Source of the DNA: Ralstonia pickettii
GTDB lineage: Bacteria; Pseudomonadota; Gammaproteobacteria; Burkholderiales; Burkholderiaceae
Length of the DNA: 64,000 nt
Assembly (NCBI RefSeq): GCF_001699815.1
Contig: NZ_MCGB01000113.1
Location: 89,794-153,793 of the forward strand
Direction: 5' to 3'
A program made the translations under genes and the position numbers. The notes under the pieces were generated by a model. It ran no database searches and had not been told where the DNA came from. It worked only from the letters and a program-made list of their open reading frames with translations. This document shows positions 57,319-64,000 of this stretch, one piece after another. Every line of letters begins with the position of its first letter. The first letter of the stretch is position 1.

Positions 57319-57842
57319 CTGTTCGCTCCTGCACCTGAGATGGGAAACACCGCCGGGTCTGGACCCGAACGATGAGCGGAAAATATGCGGGTCGGGTGGC
57401 TGCACCTTCGTCCGCGGTCATACACAGCACGGCAACGGCGGCGGCTGTCATGTATGCACGCCGCTGCATAGGTTTTTGGGGGCGGCCTCCGTGATGTGTT
57501 TTCTACAGAGTAGACGTAATTTCAACTGCACCCAATATCGACGCGTGATGAAAGCGCATCTCATCAACCTGTTTATGGTGACAAGGCGGCTGCGGGTCAG
57601 TTCCCTCACAGATGCCGTTTTCTTCGCTTGGCAGGCCAAGTTTGTGACGCCTCAAGCGCAAATCCTTGCATCCGCATTGCGTTTCGTCGATCCGCGCTTG
57701 CCCTAACCACCAATCGGAGGGTGCCCGGCGGGAGAGAACCGCCTGTGCCTCCTGCGTCACGGTGGGGCGAGCGCGCGTGCCTCTCATCACGCAATTGCCG
57801 TGCCGAAGGTGACGCGGCGGTCAGTTGCCGGTGGACAGGAAA
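57319..57842. other. 524-bp region without a recognisable gene
   Basis: This stretch separates the XRE gene from dnaE2. A plus-strand frame from 57547 to 57706 (MKAHLINLFMVTRRLRV) could code 52 residues, but nothing supports it. The area near 57500 has lower GC than its surroundings. I see no clear hairpin, tRNA or promoter. Confidence 0.5.
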
Positions 57843-60800
57843 TTAATGGAAGTCGCGGCTGGAAGTGGCGAGGCGCCCCAGAAGTGGGGTCAGATCCACC
57901 AGATGCTGGGCGACAAGGTGTCGGGTCTCGCGCTCACATTGCCATTTACCGTAGACGCCCAGCAACTGGGCGTTCAGCACTTCGCGTCGCTGACGCTCGA
58001 TCAAGTGCGGCCAGAGGATGACGTTGATGGCGCCCGTCTCATCTTCAATGGAAACGAAGATCGTGCCGTTGGCCGTGCCCGGCCGCTGCCGCACCGTGAC
58101 AATGCCGCAAGCGCGCGCCAGTTGCCCGTTGCGATAGCCGGCCAGCGTGGCGGCGGTGGCGAAACGCATGCGCTCGAGCCGTGCGCGCAGCAGCTCTACC
58201 GGATGGCTCTGCAACGACAATCCCAGGCTGCCGTAATCCGCCATCACCTCTTCGCCTATGGGCGGTGCAGGCAGTTCCAGCGGCGCTTCCACCGGACGAG
58301 CCTGGCGCAGCAGCGCGTGATCGTGGCCGGGCTCCTGCAGTGCGAGCGTTTGCCATAGCGCCTGACGACGGTGGCCGGCCAGCGACTTCAGCGCATTGGC
58401 GGCGGCCAGCACGTTCAAGTCGTGACGGTCGAGCGCGGCGCGATGGGCGAGATCCTCCACACTCGTAAATGGCGCTTGGGCGCGAGCCGCTTCGATACGC
58501 TCGGCAGCCGGCTTGCGCATGCCCCGAATGCGATTCAACCCGAGCCGGATATCGGGTTGCACTAGGCCATCTTCACCGGTCTCGCCATCGGCGCGGGGAT
58601 GCAGCGTACTGTCCCATACGCTGGCCGTCACGTCCGCGGGCAGCACACGCACATGGCTGCGCCGCGCCTCCTGCACCAGTTGCGACGGTGAATAGAACCC
58701 CATCGGCTGACTGTTGAGCAACGCCGCAAAAAACGCCGCCGGCTCATGGCATTTCAGGAAGCTGCTGACGTAAGCCAGCTTGGCAAAGCCTGCCGCGTGG
58801 CTTTCGGGGAAGCCGTATTCGGCAAAACCTTCCATCTGTTTGCACAGCGCTTCGACAAAAGCAGGGTCGTAGCGCCTCTTGACGACCATCGCATGCACCA
58901 GGCGCTCCTGATGCTGCGTGAGATTCCCCTTGCGCTTCCAGGCGGCCATGTCGCGGCGCAGGCGGTCAGCATCATCCGCAGTGAAATCGCCGGCCTTCAT
59001 GGCGATCTCCATCACCTGCTCCTGGAAGATCGGCACACCCAGCGTGCGTTCGAGCACGGCTTTCACCTCGGGGCCGGGGTAGGTCACGCAATCGGTGTTG
59101 CCATTGCGCTTTGCCTCGCGCCGCTGCAGATACGGGTGGACCATGCCGCCCTGGATCGGCCCCGGCCGTACGATGGCCACCTGGATCACCAAGTCGTAAT
59201 ACTCGCGCGGACGCAGACGCGGCAGCATCGATTGCTGCGCACGCGATTCGATCTGGAACACGCCGATGGTCTCGGCGCGGCAGATCATGTCGTAGGTTTC
59301 GGTATCGTCATCGGGCAGGTTCTGCATGGCGAGCTTGGCCGTCGCGCCGTAGTGCTCGCGCCGCCCGGGCAACGCATCGACCATGTCCAACGTGCGGCGA
59401 ATGGCCGTCAGCATGCCCAGCGCCAGTACGTCCACCTTCAGCAGGCGCAGCGATTCGAGATCGTCTTTATCCCACTGGATGACGCGGCGGTTTTCCATCG
59501 CGGCGTTCTCGATCGGCACCAGGCGCGAAAGCTTGCCCTGCGCAATCACGAACCCGCCCACGTGCTGCGACAGATGGCGCGGAAAACCACGCAACTGATC
59601 CACCAGTTGCGCCCAGCGCAGCACCAACGGTGATTCCGGATCCAGACCTTGCTGGCCTGCGCGCTGCGCAAATTCCTTACGGCTATCCCACCACGCCTGC
59701 CCCTTGGCCACCTGCTCGACGATGCCCAGGTCGATACCCAACGCGCGACCGACGTCACGCAGTGCGCTACGCGTGCGGTAAGTGATGAGCGCTGCTGCCA
59801 GCGCTGTACGTGTCACACCGTATTTTTTGTAGATGTACTGGATGACCTCTTCGCGACGCTGATGCTCGAAATCGACGTCGATGTCGGGCGGCTCATTGCG
59901 CGCACGCGAAAGAAAGCGTGCGAACAGCGTGTTGCCGCTATCCGGGTTCACCTCGGTAATCCCCAGGCAATAGCACACCGCCGAGTTGGCCGCCGAACCT
60001 CGCCCCTGGCAGAGAATCCCTTCGTTGCGCGCGAACTTCACCACGTCATAGACGGTCAGGAAAAACGGCTCGTACCCCAGCTCGGCAATCAGTCCGAGTT
60101 CCTCCTCAATCTGCGCATGCACCTTCTCCGACACACCATTCGGATAGCGTCGCGCGGCGCCAGCGAACGTTTCGGCGCGCAGGTATTCCGCCGGCGTCAT
60201 GCCTTCCGGCACGACTTCGCTCGGATATTCGTATTCGATTTCGTCGAGAGAAAAATTGCACAACGCGGCCAGCTCCACCGTGCGACGCAGGATCTTCTCG
60301 CCACCCTCGCCTTGATAGAGGAACGCGAGCTGCATGCGCGTGCGCATTGCTTGTTCAGCGCTGGGCGCAAGTTCCAAACCGCACTCGGAAAGCGGCTTGG
60401 ATAGACGGATGGCGGTCAGCACGTCGTGCAGCGGTTTGCGTTGGCGCGTGTGCATCTGAACACCGCCGGTCGCGACCATGGGCACATCGATCTGTTCCGA
60501 CACCGCCAAGACCGTACCGCGATGGCGGTCATCCGCGTGCCGCAGCGGCAACTCCAGCGCAATCGATAGCCGATCCCCGAACACGCGTTGGCACCACCAC
60601 GCCTGAGCCAACAGTTGCTGCGGGTCAGGATCGTAATCAGGCAGCAGAATCGCCAGGCAATCGGGCGCGCCGCGCAGGTGCGCGAGTTCGCCTTGGGGCG
60701 AGGCCAAATCGTCAGCTAGCAAGCGGTATTCGCCCTTGGGTGCGGCCAACCGCGCGTGCGTGATGATTTCGCTCAGGTTGCCGTAACCCTCGATGTTCTG

Positions 60801-61082
60801 CGCCAGCAGCACCAGCCGCAGCCAAGGTTCGCCATCGGCATTGCGCACCGTGAAGCGACTGCCGATGATGAGCTTCAGTTCGTGCTCCTTCGAAGCCACA
60901 AGCGCCCGCGCGGTGCCTGCTACAGAGCATTCGTCAGTCAGCGCCAGTGCTTGATAACCGTAAAGTTTGGCGCGCTCCACCAGTTCGCTCGGGTGCGACG
61001 CGCCTGTCAGGAACGTGAAGTTGCTGATGCAATGCAGCTCGGCATAGTCGGGCAGAACGGGGAGAGGCGTGGCCGAAGTCAT
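57843..61082 (-). CDS. dnaE2: Error-prone DNA polymerase III alpha subunit (DnaE2)
   Basis: A 1079-residue C-family polymerase. It has an N-terminal PHP domain (about 10-180, YAELHCISNFTFLTGASHPSELV), palm residues in NEPPDIDVDFEHQRREEVI near 396-412, and a second helix-hairpin-helix and OB-fold C-terminus (to 1079). DnaE2 does translesion synthesis in the SOS response with ImuA and ImuB. The ATG at 61082 is 7 bp after the imuB stop; the longer open frame lacks family sequence. Length and PHP match DnaE2 rather than replicative DnaE (about 1160). Confidence 0.95.
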   Translation of the reverse strand: MTSATPLPVLPDYAELHCISNFTFLTGASHPSELVERAKLYGYQALALTDECSVAGTARALVASKEHELKLIIGSRFTVRNADGEPWLRLVLLAQNIEGYGNLSEIITHARLAAPKGEYRLLADDLASPQGELAHLRGAPDCLAILLPDYDPDPQQLLAQAWWCQRVFGDRLSIALELPLRHADDRHRGTVLAVSEQIDVPMVATGGVQMHTRQRKPLHDVLTAIRLSKPLSECGLELAPSAEQAMRTRMQLAFLYQGEGGEKILRRTVELAALCNFSLDEIEYEYPSEVVPEGMTPAEYLRAETFAGAARRYPNGVSEKVHAQIEEELGLIAELGYEPFFLTVYDVVKFARNEGILCQGRGSAANSAVCYCLGITEVNPDSGNTLFARFLSRARNEPPDIDVDFEHQRREEVIQYIYKKYGVTRTALAAALITYRTRSALRDVGRALGIDLGIVEQVAKGQAWWDSRKEFAQRAGQQGLDPESPLVLRWAQLVDQLRGFPRHLSQHVGGFVIAQGKLSRLVPIENAAMENRRVIQWDKDDLESLRLLKVDVLALGMLTAIRRTLDMVDALPGRREHYGATAKLAMQNLPDDDTETYDMICRAETIGVFQIESRAQQSMLPRLRPREYYDLVIQVAIVRPGPIQGGMVHPYLQRREAKRNGNTDCVTYPGPEVKAVLERTLGVPIFQEQVMEIAMKAGDFTADDADRLRRDMAAWKRKGNLTQHQERLVHAMVVKRRYDPAFVEALCKQMEGFAEYGFPESHAAGFAKLAYVSSFLKCHEPAAFFAALLNSQPMGFYSPSQLVQEARRSHVRVLPADVTASVWDSTLHPRADGETGEDGLVQPDIRLGLNRIRGMRKPAAERIEAARAQAPFTSVEDLAHRAALDRHDLNVLAAANALKSLAGHRRQALWQTLALQEPGHDHALLRQARPVEAPLELPAPPIGEEVMADYGSLGLSLQSHPVELLRARLERMRFATAATLAGYRNGQLARACGIVTVRQRPGTANGTIFVSIEDETGAINVILWPHLIERQRREVLNAQLLGVYGKWQCERETRHLVAQHLVDLTPLLGRLATSSRDFH

Positions 61083-61089
61083 GACGTGC

Positions 61090-62673
61090 TTAACCGAACA
61101 AGCCGTGCAGATACCAGCGGGCGTCTTCCTCTCCCGCGTTAGCCTTGCCTGCGGAAACGCGCTCGCGATACACCCAGTAACGCTCGCCTTTTCCTCCCTC
61201 GACGATGAAGTAATCGCGCTTGATGAGGTCGTCGTCCCACCAGCCGGATTCAATGCGTTCGGGCATCGACACCAGCCGCAGCCGCCCGCGGTAATACGGA
61301 TAATTCTGACGTGTCAGCAGCGGGATCGGCTTCTCCAGCAGCCACAGCGGCCGCTCCGGCTGTTGCGCGTGCCATTGCGCCAATGCCTGACGCGCCGCGG
61401 CACGGCTCTGCGCGGTAGTCGCGGCATTCACCTCGACCCAATGGTTGGCGCGCTCGGGGCGATGATCAGCACACGGCTGCGGGTGACGCACGTTCTCAGC
61501 GCCCAGCCTGGCGATCAGCGTGTCGATCAGGCGTGCAGCATCTTCAGCGCGACCACCTGGCTCGGGAAACAGCGACTCCGTGGGCGGCGCGAGCGGCGTA
61601 GCGTCGGTCACCGTCAGGCGTAGTTCGACCACTGGTGCGATCAGCGTGAGCCGATGCACGCGCTCATGCAGCACCCGCGACAAGTGCGCCAGCGTGCGAA
61701 CCGGCTGTGCCAGCGCGATCTCCACCGGCGTGGACGAAGCGGCATCCTCACTGCTCCGGCCGCGCCGGCGTTCGTGCTCCAGCGTGAGTCGATATGTCTT
61801 GGCGCCCAATTGAAGCGCCGACAGCCAGCCGACCAGCTGCAACAACAATTGCTCCGAGGCTGCCAGCACACCTTCCGCGTTATCGATGCGACCTGACAAT
61901 TCCAACGGCACATCAAAGCACAACGGCGCGGTGAACCACGTGAAGCTCTCGTGCCCGTTGCCATAAGCCGCGTCGAGCGTATCCATCAGCAACGGCCCGC
62001 AGCGCCGCCGCAATCCGCTACGCGGTAACTCGCGCAAATCGGACAGCGTGCGGCAGCCGAGGCCCTCAAGCCAATCAGGCCGTGTAAGACGCGCCACCGC
62101 ATCGACCGGCAATTGATCAAGCAACGTCGACAACCGCTCCTGCCGCACCGCCCTCCGCACGCGCCCCTGACGGGCTGCTGTGCGACGCCGGCCACGTATC
62201 GGCGCCGGCTGTGCACTGGCAAGCCATGCCGCACCGCGCGCCGTCGGCCCGGTGCCAAGCTGCGGCACGGCACCCAACCGAAACGCGCAATACCTCACCG
62301 CCCGACACAGCGCGCGATGCCCACCGAACAGGCGCAAGCTGGCCTCCACCTCCAACAGGACAGTTGCCTCATCCACCACGTCCAACGTCACATGCGGCGT
62401 GAATGCCAGCAACGCCAGCGCCAGCGATTGCACCAACCGTGCCTCGGCCGCCACGTCACGGTCAAGCTGTATAGCGTGTGGTACCAATGCCTGCGCTCCC
62501 GCCCGGCGCAGGCCTGCATGTACGCCTTCGCGCATCGCCAAACGGTTGGCCGACACCACGCGCTCCTGCTCCAACACCACCACCGGCAAAGGCAGCGCGG
62601 CCGGATCAGACCACCGCGGTCGAAGCGCGTCGAGTGGGAGACGGGGCAGATGCACCGCGATCCAGAACGGCAT
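61090..62673 (-). CDS. imuB: ImuB, Y-family polymerase-like SOS mutasome protein
   Basis: A 527-residue protein with the Y-family fold (MPFWIAVHLPRLPLDALR start, GNGHESFTWFTAPLCFDVPLELSGR finger/little-finger region) but without intact catalytic acids, as expected for ImuB. The C-terminus (IESGWWDDDLIKRDYFIVEGGKGERYWVYRE) is its hallmark. ImuB links DnaE2 to the beta clamp. The start at 62673 lies inside the last 68 bases of imuA, an overlap that favours coupled translation. Confidence 0.92.
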   Translation of the reverse strand: MPFWIAVHLPRLPLDALRPRWSDPAALPLPVVVLEQERVVSANRLAMREGVHAGLRRAGAQALVPHAIQLDRDVAAEARLVQSLALALLAFTPHVTLDVVDEATVLLEVEASLRLFGGHRALCRAVRYCAFRLGAVPQLGTGPTARGAAWLASAQPAPIRGRRRTAARQGRVRRAVRQERLSTLLDQLPVDAVARLTRPDWLEGLGCRTLSDLRELPRSGLRRRCGPLLMDTLDAAYGNGHESFTWFTAPLCFDVPLELSGRIDNAEGVLAASEQLLLQLVGWLSALQLGAKTYRLTLEHERRRGRSSEDAASSTPVEIALAQPVRTLAHLSRVLHERVHRLTLIAPVVELRLTVTDATPLAPPTESLFPEPGGRAEDAARLIDTLIARLGAENVRHPQPCADHRPERANHWVEVNAATTAQSRAAARQALAQWHAQQPERPLWLLEKPIPLLTRQNYPYYRGRLRLVSMPERIESGWWDDDLIKRDYFIVEGGKGERYWVYRERVSAGKANAGEEDARWYLHGLFG

Positions 62674-63562
62674 GATCGGGAGTGTTTTGATCGGGAACGT
62701 CCGACAAAGCATCGAACGCAACAGAAGACGAAGGAGACGAAAGCGCCGCCAGCAATTGCGCCGTGGCCGGATCCATGATGAACGGCTCGACGGGCGGCAC
62801 AGACAACGGACGCACAGAAGCGCGACCGGCCCGAAGCGGATCCGCCAACGGCAGCAGCAATGGAGATTCACGCAACGGCCCGCGCCGCTTGTGGAAGAGG
62901 ATGGACAGCACATCGGCGCCAGCCGGCTCCAGCCCCAGCCGCAGCACCGCCGGCGACGACTCACGCTGCGCCTGGGCCGGCCGGAACAACCAGATGGCGC
63001 TCTCTCCCGCCTGGGCCAACACTTGCAGCCTGCGAAGCTCTCCTGGGCGTGCCCGGTTCAGCCAGACCAGTACTCCGCCGAAAGCCTTGCTGCGTAGAAC
63101 CTGCTCGGCTGCCCACAGAAGGTCAGCGGGCTTGTCAGCCCGCACCCATACGATTTGTTCAGGAGAGAAATCCCAGCCCACCAGCCTCACTGCATTCGGC
63201 AGATGCGGTGGAGCAATCAGCGCGATGCGCCCTGCGCCCGTGCACAGCGTAGACAACGTCGGGCGCAGCAACCGGCATTCACCAATACCGGATTGTGGAC
63301 ACAGCAGTTCGGTCAATCCGCCGAGGGGCCAGCCACCACCGGGCAACTCGGCATTCAGTGAATCATATCCAGTGGTCAGAACGCGCCCGCCGCCTCGCGC
63401 CAGACGGCCTGCACTCCACAATGCGGGATGCAGCGTTTCCGGCAATGGCGCCGTCGAGGCTTTCGGCGCGGGCGAACGCAACCTAGACACCTCGCGCACG
63501 GCGGGGGCATGGCATTTCGCCACATCTTCGGCGATGAAAAGAGACGAGGACAACGCAAACAT
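62606..63562 (-). CDS. imuA: ImuA (SulA/RecA-like) SOS mutasome protein
   Basis: A 318-residue protein with a RecA-like core (LNAELPGGGWPLGGLTELLCPQSGIGE near 84-110, IALIAPPHLPNAVRLVGWDF near 130). It is the first gene of the imuA-imuB-dnaE2 cassette, needed for SOS mutagenesis and interacting with ImuB. The ATG at 63562 starts 26 bp after the LexA box. The in-frame codon at 63610 lies upstream of that box and would be outside the transcript. No lexA copy is fused or adjacent in the window. Confidence 0.9.
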   Translation of the reverse strand: MFALSSSLFIAEDVAKCHAPAVREVSRLRSPAPKASTAPLPETLHPALWSAGRLARGGGRVLTTGYDSLNAELPGGGWPLGGLTELLCPQSGIGECRLLRPTLSTLCTGAGRIALIAPPHLPNAVRLVGWDFSPEQIVWVRADKPADLLWAAEQVLRSKAFGGVLVWLNRARPGELRRLQVLAQAGESAIWLFRPAQAQRESSPAVLRLGLEPAGADVLSILFHKRRGPLRESPLLLPLADPLRAGRASVRPLSVPPVEPFIMDPATAQLLAALSSPSSSVAFDALSDVPDQNTPDHAVLDRGASAPSPTRRASTAVV

Positions 63563-63588
63563 GGAAACGCCAAAGCAAGCGATGAATA

Positions 63589-63604
63589 CTGTATGAATAT
63601 ACAG
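63589..63604 (-). promoter_or_regulatory. LexA (SOS) box of imuA-imuB-dnaE2
   Basis: CTGTATGAATATACAG is an exact CTGT-N8-ACAG match to the E. coli-type SOS box, 26 bp before the imuA start. It places the cassette under LexA. Confidence 0.92.
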
Positions 63605-63786
63605 TATCACAGCTTTCCTTCAACGCGGGCTAGTTTTGCGTGAGCGTTGCCAGACGGCGATAGCAAAACACTGGAATGGAGGGGCTTTGAAGTAACCGCC
63701 ACCCAAATTGACACGATTCCGACCAATAAAGCGTCTTATAAACCACTTTTTATTGGCGTGCGTTTGCGGCGAATAGAGGAACCTCG

Positions 63787-64000
63787 GTAAGCACCCGGTG
63801 AACCCGTCTTGAAGGGGACCCGCGTAGCAAGGAGCATCGTGTCCATCTAGTTCTAGGTGGACACGTGGACACTATCGAAGAGAGCGCGCCAATACGGCGC
63901 CGACGTCGGCATAGCGCCGAGTTCAAGGCCAAGGCAGTGCAGGAGTGCATGCAGCCGGGTGTTTCGATCGCGGCGATAGCCCTGCACCATCGCCTCAATG
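63787..64000 (+). mobile_element. IS66-family insertion element, left end (cut by window edge)
   Basis: GTAAGCACCCGGTGAACC from 63787 resembles the IS66-family terminal inverted repeat (starting GTAAGCGCC). It is followed by the short leader and the first accessory gene. The transposase and right end are outside the window, so whether the element is intact is unknown. It landed about 180 bp from the imuA promoter. Confidence 0.75.
63865..64000 (+). CDS. tnpA: IS66 accessory protein TnpA, N-terminal fragment (3' end outside window)
   Basis: A frame from GTG at 63865 gives RRRRHSAEFKAKAVQECMQP followed by GVSIAAIALHHRLN, the start of the IS66 accessory (TnpA) helix-turn-helix. Family members read RRHxxxFKxxVVxECxxPGxSVAAVA. 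It is open at the window edge. TnpA helps transposition together with TnpB and the DDE transposase TnpC. Confidence 0.75.
   Translation, partial: MDTIEESAPIRRRRRHSAEFKAKAVQECMQPGVSIAAIALHHRLN

Noticed and set aside
57547..57706. Short plus-strand frame MKAHLINLFMVTRRLRV
   Set aside because: No ribosome binding site, family or neighbour supports it, and codon use is unremarkable.

Overview
The window reads as a piece of a high-GC betaproteobacterial genome, most likely Ralstonia or a close relative in the Burkholderiaceae. The grounds are the dense GC-rich coding, the gene families present (oxidative hexuronate cluster, phnSUT/phnX aminophosphonate cluster, imuA-imuB-dnaE2 SOS cassette) and the protein style. 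A second EF-G away from the ribosomal operons, a lone atpC and many catabolic islands would fit a secondary chromosome or megaplasmid, but that is inference. I saw no tRNA, rRNA or CRISPR. All family calls are by motif recognition, not by search.

Layout. 1-4160: the end of a UvrA-family gene, a large orphan FliD behind a sigma28-like promoter, then a small scar of gene remnants. 4292-7018: an FtsK-type DNA translocase. 7169-17338: a minus-strand operon that holds a whole oxidative hexuronate pathway, with a divergent LysR regulator at 17678. Uronate dehydrogenase, a lactonase, galactarate and glucarate dehydratases, KdgD and a ketoglutarate semialdehyde dehydrogenase, plus two MFS carriers, together turn galacturonate or glucuronate into 2-oxoglutarate. 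18992-29773: a sulfur-compound cluster with a sulfonate-type ABC transporter, two binding proteins, a membrane cytochrome c with a redoxin-like tail, an SsuD-like monooxygenase, a class II aldolase, an acyl-CoA-dehydrogenase-like flavoenzyme, a cysteine-dioxygenase-family enzyme and a four-domain rhodanese. 29786-30038: a tandem array of 21-bp units with a GTTCSGAAC palindromic core, which I do not recognise.

30145-36319: an EamA exporter, then a TonB receptor, YfiR-like and GGDEF-EAL operon, then a lone atpC. 36556-45366: a 2-aminoethylphosphonate island (two LysR regulators, a HAD phosphatase-like protein, HpnW-type oxidase, PhnX, and an ABC importer made of PhnS, a fused permease and PhnT). 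45690-47393: an M30-type metallopeptidase lipoprotein. 47548-56643: aconitase B, divergent ferredoxin and enoyl-CoA hydratase, a DUF962/Mpo1-like membrane protein, a Crp/Fnr regulator, a second EF-G, a LysR remnant and an SLC13/ArsB-type permease. 56785-63562: an XRE-type regulator, then the SOS mutagenesis cassette imuA-imuB-dnaE2 with an exact CTGT-N8-ACAG LexA box. 63787 to the end: the left end of an IS66-family element, cut by the window edge.
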